In this document: positions 11,051-22,400 of the stretch, piece after piece
How positions within the stretch are numbered: the first letter of the stretch is position 1
How the letters are laid out: every line of letters begins with the position of its first letter
Assembly: GCA_013400975.1 (NCBI GenBank)
Contig: WBMZ01006359.1
Location: 1 to 64,000, forward strand
Length of the DNA: 64,000 nucleotides
DNA from: Atrichornis clamosus
Lineage: Eukaryota > Chordata > Aves > Passeriformes > Menuridae
Direction of reading: 5' to 3'
Notes under the pieces: model-generated
Told to the model about the DNA's origin: nothing
What the model saw: the letters and a program-made list of their open reading frames with translations, nothing else
Databases searched by the model: none
Program-made: the position numbers and the translations under genes

Positions 11051-14000
11051 GTAAGAATGTATGTGTGTCATGTGACATGTTCTCTAACATTCAGCTACAG
11101 TGTTCCTCAAGCCATAGTTTTCAGATCCGGTTGTATTTCTGAATAGGCTGAGGAGATCAGGTGTAAGGGTGAAGTTAAAGTTTTCGCTCAACAAAATGAA
11201 ATCTCTAATTTCATTATACAACTAATGGTCAAATAACCAGAAATGTGATAGGGCGAAACTTTTAAATTTTCTGTCAATATGGCTTAAAATCATTAAACAT
11301 CTTTTTGGGGACATTTGATCGCATGTGATAGTTTTTCAGATTAGAATACTGTTAATTTAAGTGCTAGCCTATTAACACTTGTTACATCTATTTAAAGATA
11401 TAACAGCAAGAGAGACTCTCTTCATTAAGAGTTGAATTAATAGTTTTCTTTCTTTCTTTTATCTGAATATTTGATTTAGAGCTGCATTCCTCTAGTTGAG
11501 GATATTTTGTGATGGCAGGTGTTATCAGTTGATGACAAACAGTTTCTCAAGCTTCTATTTTGAGGGCAAATAGGATTAAGGAGCGATGATATTATTTTAG
11601 TAATTTTTGAATAAGTAACTTTTTTATATAAACAAGTAACTGGAGAGTGAACAGCATAAGAAATAGACGTGTTTGTTCTCTGCTTCAGGCTATGATTAAA
11701 GTCAGTTCTTAAGACAGAGTTGTGTGTATTTGCAGCTCTGAATGTTAGTGGTGGCTTGAAATTCCTGGAAGGTGAACTTCTATTAATGTTTTTACCATCA
11801 GTGTTTCTTCATTTTGTAAAAGCAAATTTGTAAAGTAAGCACCTCTGTGGATCATCACAATGTAAATGTTCATGTCTCTCCAGGAGGGGCGTTCAGAATC
11901 TTGCATTTTGTAGTATGCATGTGTTTCCATATTCTACAGAGAGAGTGTTAGTAACAGAGCGGCCATGGCTGTCTCTCATTTATTTCTTACTGTACGTGTC
12001 AGCAATTCAGAACCAGCTCTGTCCAACTGAATTAATTTCATAATTAATTTGCCTATTAATGGGCAGTGTTCTGTCTTCTGGCAGGAGAATGCTCAATGTC
12101 TTCTGTCAAAACACAGTAGCAGTGTAGTCTGCTTTTCTATCTGAAAGTGAAATCCCAGTCATCAGAATCTAAACACTTCCCATTGTGAGACAGTCTGGTT
12201 TTGGTAACCAGTAATCCAAATACCCACTATTTTATGGCTGTGCCTCTTCTACTAAGGCAAAAGCCGTGGTTTGGTTAGGCATCATTCTTTTTCCATTACT
12301 TACTTGAAGATCATAGGATATGACTTTAGATCCTTTGCTGAAGCATTCAGTGAAGGGCCTGTAGCATATAAACAGCAGAAAAATCTAAATAGATCTTCAA
12401 ATGCACTTTGATACATAAGAACAGCATCATCAAAAATGGTTGACTAGAGAGTGCCATCACCAGCATCCCAGATGCTTGCACTTCTCTTACTGAAGCCTAG
12501 TGGCAAGATGTCTTCTGAGTACAGAGGCCAGGACTACTGGCATAGCTTTTTTCCTGGGTCATACCCTCCCATCAAAAGCCTGTGCTAGTGATGCAGTGCT
12601 TTTCGTGCTTACTGTGCTGATAAAGCCTGTCTCCAAGCCAGTCACACTGGTCCTGGCACACCTGTTTTATTACAAATAGTTGCATCTGTCTGGACAAATC
12701 CAGAAAGATTTCAAGAGTATTCCTAACATCACTGCCAAAATTACTGTGTTCCTTAATATGATATTTGAGCAGTTGCAGTCCTCTTTATCAGGCCATGTCT
12801 TCTTCCCACTCTAAAGCATAGGAGAGCTCTCTTCATTTTAGTTGTCTGTGGACAGGCAAAAGTGTGGGTCAGCCACATTTTATTTTAGCCTTATTTGACA
12901 AACTGGAAATGACCTTTAAACCTCCCAAGAGATGCTTCTATACAGAAGCTGGACAGGTCATTTAACAGTAAGGTCTTTCTGATGAGACCAGCAAGATCAG
13001 AGCAAGAAAAGAGTCTTGGACAATCTGTTGCAGAACTGATGATGGGACAGCATTTGCTGTCTCCTGCAAAAGTATTTGTAGAACAAGGGAATCATCTGCT
13101 CTAATTTAAATAATAATGAAAAATTTGTCTCAGACTGGGTGGCCTTAGTCTTACTTTATAGTCAAAGAAGAGAGAGCTCCTCAATAAATCTCTCCATAAA
13201 TTTACTGTGAAGAAACAGATACTGCAGATCTCAAAATGACAGTTGCAGAGGAAAACATAACACAGTCTTGTTTTCATGCAAGTTGTATGAGTAGTTTCTA
13301 TTCTCTCAGTTCATGCTATTTGGTCCATATTTCTTACTATAGCTTGTAATTTGTTCCACATGTATTCAAATGTTTTATTCTTGTCACCTACAGTGAAATT
13401 TGAATAGAAAGAAGGCCTAGCTCAAACATATGTTTACTAGTAATGTGTAAATTTGGCTTCTATAAAATGATGAACTTTTGAGTTCTTCATGTGGTTTTAG
13501 CCTATTTTGATTATATAAACTGGCTACTGACACAAGAAATTATGATTGAAAGTGGTTTTGGGTGAAGTGTTCAAAGATCTAAGGCCAACTTTGGAGGCTT
13601 GAGATCTCTAGAGCAGGTGACGGCTGTATAAGTGGCAACATGGTTTGTTGGAGCTGCTGCTCTGAAAGTTGGTCTCGAGGGTGTGGATAATTTTTAACAG
13701 ATGACAGAGTTTTTTCTTATGGCAAATGCTGTCTCTTAGAAATATATTTGTAGTTTAATCACTAGGTTGAGGCAGTTAGTTTTCTACTGAAGAATTTTTC
13801 ATCTGTTCATGGAAGTAACTCTTTAATATTTTATTATTCTTTTCATTTTCCTGTTGTGAAGGTATCTGTTATTAATAATAATCATTTGAACAAAAATTTT
13901 ACAGAAGAAGCCTAAGTATTTGCTAACAAAAATCAACTGGGTGAATAAATATTAGGGGACTTATTGGGTGAGACTCGGGAATCTTGCACTATTTTGGTGA

Positions 14001-15565
14001 ACAAATTCAAGGTGTTTTCTAAAACATAATAACTTTTAGATGAATGGGAAGAGGTGGTCTGTCTTTACATCTGTGTAAACCACGAGTTACTACAGGTCAC
14101 TGTTGGCAAATATTATGGGGAAGAATCACTGACTGGATTCCTCAGTATCTGGCCCGGAAAAGATATTAAAAATGATTGTCTATAATCACAGTATTTTCTG
14201 AAATATTCTCTCACCAATGCTACAAAAACATGATTTAAGTGCAAAAAGCTGTACTGGCTGAACGTACTAACAGCAAAACTGCTTGTTTGGGAAAAACACA
14301 TTTAATAGTTCCACTCCTCTAAAACCTGTACCTTTCCTACCAAAAAAAATCTTTCTTAGCAATATAGGAGGCACTTTGTAACTAAACATCAGAGAGAAAT
14401 CAGTTTTGCTGCAGTGTGTTTCCCTGTTTTTTAATGTGTCTACTTCATTGCCACTTAATATCTTTTATTCAGTTTCAGTGCAGAAAAAGCAGCAGATCTG
14501 AAGAATGAGAATCACATTTTTCAGTTTTAGTCCATTATTATTCATGAATAGTGACAGGGAAATCCTGTTTGATTATATTTATCCCATCTTATCTTAGAGA
14601 TATGACTTTCATTGAACAAAACCTTTTCTTTAACTTACACATTTTCTTAATTCTTTTGCAGTACTTTATGGTCTTCAGACTTTTTTTGGGCTGCATACTG
14701 ACTCTTTTGTCTCCTTTTAGAAGCCTCCTCATTTTACATCCCTTAAAAATACACTAGCTAGGAACTAGGCAGTTGCTGTTAAAGATCAGCAGCGAATTTG
14801 TCACCTTGTGGAGGTGAACAGCCAGAAAATGGGCTTGTTTGAATGACTGTACCCAACAGCTCAGGACTGCTCTGCAGTGCACCCATGATCCTGCTTCCCT
14901 GATTGTTCATCGTATGAATTCTGCTGGATTGCAGCATGTATTGCTTCTTGCTCACCCATTCAGTTACTCCTTTGGGGCAAACAAGGATACGTGGGGGAGT
15001 GTTGTGCAGTTGGTCCCTTCCAGGCGTCGCATTCATTGTGGGCCCAGAGTTAGGACATGTACCTCTTAAAAAATTATATGGGAGTGGAGCAATTCAGTGA
15101 CAACTCCACAGGTTTGGAGGGATAAGGAAAAATGGATTTTAAAAGTTCAGAGTCTGTAATTTGAAAATGGGAATTTGCTGGGTCTCTGTTTGATATAGAA
15201 AAGTAAACATGAAATAAAATTAACATATAGTTTTAAATAATTTGAATAAAACCATTTCTATTTCTATGAAGTGATTCAGTTCTTTGATGTTTAGGAGGTG
15301 TACTGCTATTGATTAGTTCTCCGGTTGTGTGTACTAGATGTTAAGGAAATTACTTCACTTAATGGCTGGATGTCTTTCTTAGCAAAATGTAAAAATAATG
15401 CAGCAGGTGGTTTTAAGAAAAAAAGACTGAAGCCAAATGTTTACCTTACATTCAGGGGGAAAAAAGCTTTAAAAAGATAAAATTCCAAAGTTTTTGTCTT
15501 AGAGTTCATATTAAAAATATTTATGACTTGCCTTTATTTATAAGATTTTTAAAATTCTCTTACAG
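11051..15565. other. Intron between the two coding exons
   Basis: About 4.5 kb bounded by GTAAGA and TTACAG. Position 12420-13130 has a less AT-rich, repeat-like texture, but I could not assign it to a family. The ORFs at 14551-15069 are short and lack splice sites. No regulatory element is recognisable. Confidence 0.7.
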
Positions 15566-15700
15566 TGCCCTGTTCAAGTAGAGACAGACTTTTATGGAGA
15601 TCATCAAGAAAAGGGATCTTGGAAAAACAGAAGAGGAGACTACCTGGATCTAGATTGTTTGCCTTACCAAGTCTCAACTGGAGCAAGACCTAAAACTGAT
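15566..15700 (+). CDS. Internal coding exon of the same unrecognised gene
   Basis: The exon is 135 nt (45 codons), preceded by 'aaaattctcttacag' and followed by 'GAT|gtaagt', a near-perfect donor. It is open in phase 0, in register with the exon ending at 11050. The peptide starts CPVQVETDFYGDHQEKGSW, then has a basic patch KNRRGDY, an acidic/hydrophobic LDLDCLPYQ segment and ends STGARPKTD. The hydrophilic composition, with no signal peptide or membrane segment, suggests an intracellular region without an obvious folded domain. Both exons are multiples of three, so either could be skipped without a frameshift. The gene continues beyond 15700, but its next exon is not certain. Confidence 0.82.
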
Positions 15701-16429
15701 GTAAGTAGCTACAGCATATTTACATTATTTGACTCACAGGTTCAGTAACCTCAGAATTTACTATTTACCATTAAAATTGTCTGTGTAGTTCTTCAAAGTA
15801 ATTTATTCTTTAAATACTGCACTACATGGAGGAGTTTGGTTTGCAAAACAGGTACAGATAAAAGTTAAGTCAGACTTGAGTTAATGAGACTCCAGGGCTG
15901 TGGCATTCATCTAATCTGATTTTAGACCACTAATGAAAACTTCTACATCTGAACTAGTCACTTGGATCACCTGCATAGTCAATGGAAAGAAACAGGCACA
16001 GCTAAAGAGTAATTAATCTGAAGGTAACATGATGCATTCCAGGCATCAGAGCCACTACCACAGCTTTTTCTTCATTGCTTATTTTTGAAGTACTCTCTTA
16101 GGTTTTTTTAGTTTGGCTGTTGGTTATACCCAATTCATGGTGAATTCCCCACTGCATTCTCTGCAAGCCTAAGTGTTCAGCTCTGGAGGTTTAGTTAAAT
16201 TCTATTTCTAACCAATAATAGCAATATTTATTTGGGTTTTTTTTTTTCACAAGGTGATGCTATATCTTCAAATCAAAGTCTTTTAAAATTAATCAGAGGA
16301 TTTTCTCGAAAGGCTTTGATTTACTCTCCCAATAGCTAAATGGAAGCTACTTTAGGATCAGTGTCTTGGTTCCAAAATGAAGATGGTTTCTGCCTCTCTG
16401 TTTTAAATTACTTATGTGCCAGCAGTGCC
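15701..16429. other. Intron sequence, nothing recognised
   Basis: Intronic sequence after the GTAAGT donor at 15701. No repeats or exons were recognised. Confidence 0.5.
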
Positions 16430-17400
16430 CATGATCATCCCACTACATAAAAAGTGGCTGGACTGGATTAAATCAAAGGTTCTTATAGCCCAGTATCCTT
16501 TCTTTGACAGTGGCCAGTGTTGGATGTTCAGGAAAGAAGTGTAAGCACAGGGTAAGCAGATAGTAAGCCGTCTCAGCTTCCTTTGAGGTATTTATCATGC
16601 AGGCACATTGAAGGCAGACACTATATTGCATTTCTGTAATTAATAGCCCTTAAGGGTATTTTTTTGCCCCTAGTTGTGTCTTTTGTACTTATTTGTATTC
16701 ATTTGTTCTTTTGATATTCCCTATGTATTGTAGTAATGAATTCCAAAGTTCAATTATAGAGCATGTGATACCTTTTTCTTATTGTAAATTTTTTAATTTA
16801 TTGAATTATTATTTTGGCTGTAATTCTTGTACTGGCAAAAACTGAATCTTAGGCATCTTGTAGGGAGTAGTGAATACCTGAGACTGGTTTGGTGTTTTTA
16901 CCCCCCAGCAAATGACTATTTATTATTGAATTATATTTTCCTGCTTATCTTACAATCATTCAACATCATGAGGTCCTCTTGCAGCAGCATGCAGTGAGTT
17001 TTTGTTTTTATTAACCTCTGTAATTTAATATCATCAGAAAACTCTGTCCCTTTTTATTCCTCCATTTTCCAGTTCATTTGTGAGTATACTGAACATATAT
17101 CCAGGAAACTGTCAGGTAATATCCATCCACTGTAAAAGAAAAGAATTGATTATTCTTGACCTTTTTTTTTCACTTTTAGTTAGCAATGAAAATACATTTT
17201 TGTTTCTTGACATCTTTTTTGTAGTTCCTCCTTGAAAGTATAGTTGAGTCTGATAGACTGTCTATCTGTCTATCTATCTATCTATCTAATCTGTTTTCAG
17301 AAGCTTTTTGAAATGGAAATACGTTGTGTCAAGCAAATCACCTGTATCTGCATGATCATTCAAAGAACTTGGCCTCCAAAATCCCTAATTATTCTTCCTC
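16430..17400 (-). mobile_element. Ancient CR1/L3-type LINE remnant, antisense
   Basis: Plus-strand wording follows the antisense of old amniote CR1/L3-like elements in the correct order. First comes 'cccagtatcctttctttgac' with 'agtggccagtgttggatg'. Then follow 'taatgaattccaaagttcaa' with 'ttatagagcatgtg', and later 'ttcatttgtgagtatactga', which matches the antisense of the reverse-transcriptase region. After 17290 'gttttcagaagctttttgaa' is followed by 'tacgttgtgtcaagcaaatc'. The copy is much more diverged and AT-rich than the avian CR1s nearby. The match is from memory of the family; the edges are approximate and the end may reach about 17560. Confidence 0.55.
17261..17288. repeat. (TCTA)n microsatellite
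   Basis: About seven tetranucleotide units of TCTA, with one TCTG interruption. It lies inside the ancient LINE remnant. Confidence 0.95.
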
Positions 17401-20400
17401 ATTAACCTGTGTTACTATCCATGTGTTCTTGCACATACTTTCTGGGAATTTTTTGCTATGCATATCAGTTCTATTAGCATCTCTTCCACAAATAACATCA
17501 CAGGCATTTTCAGACATTGGCATCTCATATGCCACTCTCTATTCCTCCTATCCCTAAGCCAATAAGTGCTAGCAGTAATTGCACATTAAGCCAATAGCTC
17601 AGCATTTTTCTTTCTCTGAATGAGGTGCTGATTTTAAGTTAACTGTGCAATTCTGATTAAAGCAAAATCTATTATATTAAAGGTATCTTTTACACTTTCA
17701 TGCGCATCTACTGAAGAATTATATGCATGCCATACAAATTCTGTATTTCATTAAATGAACCTACTCCTGTGCACTGGAAAGGAAATTTGAAGGTTAGCTC
17801 CCTTTACTTACTAACTGAAAACATTGTCTTCCCACTAGCTATTCCCTTTCCTTGGAAAATAAGTTTGCTGTTTTCCATTTCTGCAAAAACACAAACATTT
17901 GTTCTGATTTGTTGCTTGTTCTAGTTGGAGTAGATAACATAATTAATTAAAAAGAAACTTGCCAACTTTATTTGGTTTTTACCTTGGCCAAATGTTCAGG
18001 CACGTACAAGTATCACAGCTTCACTGCCTTCCCACTAGTACTATGTAAATATTTTTGATGTGATGTTGCAGTAGTACTGTTGTTTGGCTAGTGGTGTGTG
18101 GGAGGAAAGGCAGAGGAAGTAAGTTGGCAGTGTTTTTTTTCTTTTCTGAAGTCTGCTTTTCTCTTTTTGTTGAAAATCAGGAAATACTAGTACGATAAAA
18201 AGCAGCTCTATGCATCACCCTCAGTACAGCCCATGTATTGTATGAATCAGTTTTGTAATACTGGAGTAGCAGCAGTGTAATGCAGAAAGTACAATTTTTT
18301 CTTAGGGCACCAGTGAGTCTAGAAACCTACTGAAGGCAAGAATTTCTTAAGAAATTGCTGCGCTGGCTTTTAATTGAACAGTGCTTTAAATTAGGAATAA
18401 ATGTTGAAACTGGGTGTTTGCAGATGTCATTCAGGAGAGCAGATCATTTTACTTTCTTCAAAGTGCTGCTTTTGGTGCTCTTTTTCATGCAAATTCTTTT
18501 CCATGCTATGTCTAGCTCCAGGCATGCAGTCTGCATGAGTCTGTCATGTCTCTCCAATACCCAGATTTTCACTGCTTATTCCTTAAGATACAGACTTCCC
18601 ATATTTTTAAAAAAGAGCATACTGAAGTTACTTTTGTTAGAGTAAAGGAGATGGGTCCAAATGACAAAAGGTCTAATTCTTCTGTGTCACACCCAGACTT
18701 ATGCATATGTTTAACTCCTGTGATCGAGATGGTGTAATAAATAACTTGGGAGTAACACAGAGGTAAATCAGACCTCTTGTATTTGGATGATCCAATTTTT
18801 CTTGTCCTCCAATTTTTTGTGAGTCAGGAGGTCGAAAAGAACTTATCTGTCTACACTCCCCAGGAGCTCATATACCCAGCTACTTAAAGAAACCAATACT
18901 CCACAAATTATTGAGATTAGCAAATACAGCAGAGGAGACCAGTGGTAGAAATAGCAGGAATGCTGCAATTAAGGAATAATATGCAGAGATTTGACAGAAT
19001 AAAAAAGAAAGCCGTTGATCCAGGGCTGATGTCTCCCGTCCTTCCTTCTCCCACAAAAGTTGCTTTACTGAAACTTTATTTGTGAGGTACTAAAGGAAAT
19101 ATGTACCTAAGGTGGCAGGGAAGCCAGGTGTCTGAGACACAAACAGCAAAGTTTCACCTGAAAATTGCTGCCATTTGGAAGTCCATGTCTATATCACAGA
19201 GATTCCATTAATGGAGAGGAAAAAGCCTGTCTACAGCAAGATACATCTTGCCTTGAAGTAGTCACCTGAATGTAGGTCCCTGGTTGAAGTGCTTTGTGCC
19301 CCCAAAGTGCTGGTGCTGCTTGGTCGAGTATTTGAAGAAGTGACTGCCCAAGACGTCAATACTTAGAGCTGGATAAGCTAAATCCCTCCCAAGACATTTA
19401 AGTTATGATCTGGCATTTGATGGGCAGTGCCTGCCCATGCTCTGAGCAGAGCAAACCTTGATAGTCTTATGGGTAATTATAGACCTTATGGGTCTAATAC
19501 CAGGTGGTGTAAAGAACCCACCAGTAAACACCCTCTAGCTCCTGCAGCTAACACAGTACCCTCTGCACTACACACTCTGTCAATGAGCAAGGAAACAAAA
19601 GTTCATATACTGCTAACAAGGTGGGCTTTTTCCTTTATCTGTTGTAAGTCTGCTTTTTTGTTTTCTTTGGAAGTAAAGTTGATGAGCACTGTTTTGGTTT
19701 CTTATGCTTTAGTTTGACAAATGGCTTGAACACATTAAATTGATAGGGCTAAAATTACTTATTTTACAGGTTTGGGGCTTGTTTTAGCCTGGATTCTCAG
19801 TCTGGTTCACTGCTCAGACCCAAGATTATGTAGATTGGTGCAAGAGAGGGTCAGAGTGGCTGGAGATGAAGCAGGGCAAAGTGCTTCTTTCAGCATCAGT
19901 GCCAGCTTCTGGTAGCTAAAACTGTTTGTGAACTGTAGCTTATCTGTACTGTTCTTGATTCAGAAGATGGGGAACAAAATACTGCCTTGTAACCCACATG
20001 TCTGAAAAGTGTTTATGATTCTTATAAGAAGATGATTTTTTTTTTTCTGAGAAATGCTAGTTGATGCTATAAATAGTGTTTCAGAGTTTAGGTCAGAGGT
20101 TCCAGAGATGTCTCATATCTTCTGACACTATTTAGAAATATAAAATTTATAAGGCAGTAATCTATGTCTATAATAGTCATTATCTCTCTGAAGGCAGTGT
20201 GATGCTTGCCTGACCCTCTGACATTGTTTGAAGCAGAAAAATTAAAAAATAAAAACAGCTGAAAGAAAATCAGAATCATCATGTTTCTCATGCACTACTT
20301 GTTCAATATTGCTGGTTCTGGACCACCAGGGATCAGAGATTACGTGTGTGACAAGCCTTTTATCAGATAGCTGGCAACATCCAGGGCAGAAAAAGTTATC

Positions 20401-21339
20401 ATGTGGCAACTCATAACGGTTTTCATTTTTGCTAGCACTCTTTGGGATTTTGAGGATCTTAAGCTGCTTACAAGCCTTGGGCTGATCCTTCATTTCTTCA
20501 CGAAATATGTAAGCAGTCTAAATTTTTCATACGAGATTAGAGGTGCCTATAACCTGACTCTGAAATAAGTTTCACACACTATGACTGCTGGATACAGTCA
20601 TAAATTTATCAGTTCATGGTACAATTTATAGCAGGAGTTACATCCATTATCTGGTAGGGTGTGTTTCCCAGGGTGAATATTAGGCAGATCATGGTTTACG
20701 CTAACCTTGCTCCCCATTGACAAAGTTGATAGGAAAGCCCCAAGAAGACTTGCGCAATCTCTGGGCAAAGATTTCTTACCTGAGAGAGCTCTCTGCCTAT
20801 TCTGTTGTTGGACCATTTTGTATGTCTCCCAAAGTGCAAGAAGATTAAGAAGCCTAGACCTGAGTGATGAAGACATAGCATTTAATGCTCCATTTCCTCC
20901 AATAGATATGTTTGAAGACACAGTTATGTGGCTTTGTTGGAGCTGAAAATTTTTATCTATACCTCAACTAATTGCACTAGTGAAAGTCGTATAGCTCATG
21001 CAGAAGACGTACGGAAATCTTTGCAGAAATCAAGTCTTCACTGACTTTCTCAAAGTCTCAAAACCAACTGATTGGTTGCAACACGGCCAAGAGCAGAATC
21101 TATATACAGTCACTGTTTTTGCTTACCAGACCTTCCTTCCCCATAAAGAGTGCTAGCTCCAATTGTTCTCATTCTTGCAAAAAAATTTTCAAACTACGTC
21201 CTTTAGTCATGTGAATTGCTTTCCTCTTTATCCGTAATGTTGCTATTAATCATGTCAACAAATTAGCTCTCCAGTATGGATGCAGGTAACCTGAAACATT
21301 GTCTTTGCATAATGTTTTTTCTTGTGCTCAGTACTTAAC
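17401..21339. other. Intron sequence with unassigned ORFs
   Basis: About 4 kb of mostly AT-rich sequence. Overlapping ORFs on both strands at 20598-20946 (107 codons minus, 79 codons plus) and 20242-20493 (minus) lack splice sites or recognisable motifs. They may be relics of the retroviral insertion whose LTR lies at 21800-22400, but I could not identify gag, pol or env motifs in them. Confidence 0.4.
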
Positions 21340-21558
21340 CTGACCAATATCCCACAAGGGACAGAGGCATGCTGAAATAGACGGGTAAGGTGACCCACTC
21401 CTCTTCCAGCTGTACCCCATTATGGTGGACTTCCTTGCCTCTGAACAGGATGGCTGCCTTCCCATTCTTCCCCTGCTCCGCCTGCACAGTGAGGACGTTG
21501 CCCTTGTTGCCCAGGAGCACTCTAGACTTGCAGTCATTTCTGACATGATCAAGTGCTC
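21340..21558 (-). CDS. Candidate minus-strand coding segment, unrecognised
   Basis: On the minus strand a 219-nt stretch is preceded by 'gattgtgtcttccag' and followed by 'TCAG|gttaag', compatible with acceptor and donor. The single open frame through it is in phase 1 at both ends. About two thirds of its third codon positions are G or C, unlike the AT-rich surroundings. Its translation begins ALDHVRNDCKSRVLLGNKG, continues with a polar stretch NVLTVQAEQGKNGKAAI, then GKEVHHNGVQLEEEW, and closes with PVYFSMPLSLVGYWS. I do not know the family. It may be an exon of an antisense gene, a retroviral or retroposed coding remnant (an ERV LTR lies 240 bp away), or chance. Confidence 0.3.
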
Positions 21559-21799
21559 CTGGAAGACACAATCTTCCCTGCTTTAAGATTAACTAGTTTC
21601 TTGGTGGTAAAAGAATTCATTGCCCAGGAAAAGCCTGTACTAACTCTAATGAAAAACACTAATAGGGAGTGAAGGGCAGATGCCTCCCTTCCTTCCTTAG
21701 AGCTGTATATTCTGGTATCTGTAACTAATACTCCAGGCTTTCTCATCCACTTTGTTTCCAGTGCACTTGACAGCACTCTGGCTGAAGTCTGCTCCTAGC

Positions 21800-22400
21800 A
21801 AGGACTGGTTGCAAATGTAAGACCCCAGTATAGCTGCTTCTCTTTTCCCTTTTATCTTTATTCCCTCCTCCCATCAGTTAGCTCCTTCAGTGGGGAAATT
21901 AGATGGAAAAAACTTGTGGATCAAGAGAAAGGCAATTTAATAAAGCAAAAGCAAAGGCTGTGCATGCAGAAGCATGAGAAAACAAAACATCTATTCTCTA
22001 CTTCCCATTAGCAGACGATGTCCAGCCTGGGAAGCAGGGGTACAGCACATGTAGTGGTTGCTTCGGAAGACAGATGTCATAAATAACAAAGGCCCTCCCA
22101 TGCTTCCTCCTTTTTTCTCTTAGCTTTTATTGCTGGGCAGATGTCATATGGTATGGACTATCCCTTTGGAAAGCTTGGGTCAGCTGCTGCAGCTGTGTTC
22201 CCCCTGAAGATCTTGTCTGTCCCCAGCCCACTGGCCTTTGAGAGTGAGGCAGGGGAGGTTGGAGAGACAGCCTTGGTGCTGTTCAAGGGCTGCTCAAATC
22301 ACTGACATCGTATCAACACCTTTCTAGCTACAGAGCACAGCCCTATTGAGGGCTACCATGGGGAAAATCAACTCCATCTCAGCCAGACCCAATACAATTT
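21800..22400 (-). mobile_element. Avian endogenous retrovirus LTR, probably solo, antisense
   Basis: Plus-strand text includes 'gggcagatgtcatatggtat', 'ggactatccctttggaaagc' and 'ttgggtcagctgctgcagct'. Near 22370 it has 'ggaaaatcaactccatctca' followed by 'gccagacccaatacaa'. These match, in order, the antisense of a very common avian ERV LTR, whose U3 begins with a TGTGCTGG-like end and contains an AATAAAAGCT segment before R/U5. The 5' end in sense orientation is therefore near 22400, and the poorly conserved 3' end is near 21800. I found no second LTR and no clear gag, pol or env, so a solo LTR is most likely. It is diverged. Confidence 0.75.

Noticed and set aside
16514..16550. Short exon-like segment between 'tttctttgacag' and 'gtaagc'
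   Set aside because: It lies inside the ancient CR1/L3 remnant, and the splice-like sites are part of that repeat.
20598..20946. 107-codon minus ORF and 79-codon plus ORF as retroviral gene relics
   Set aside because: No gag, pol or env motif could be seen, so proximity to the LTR is not enough.
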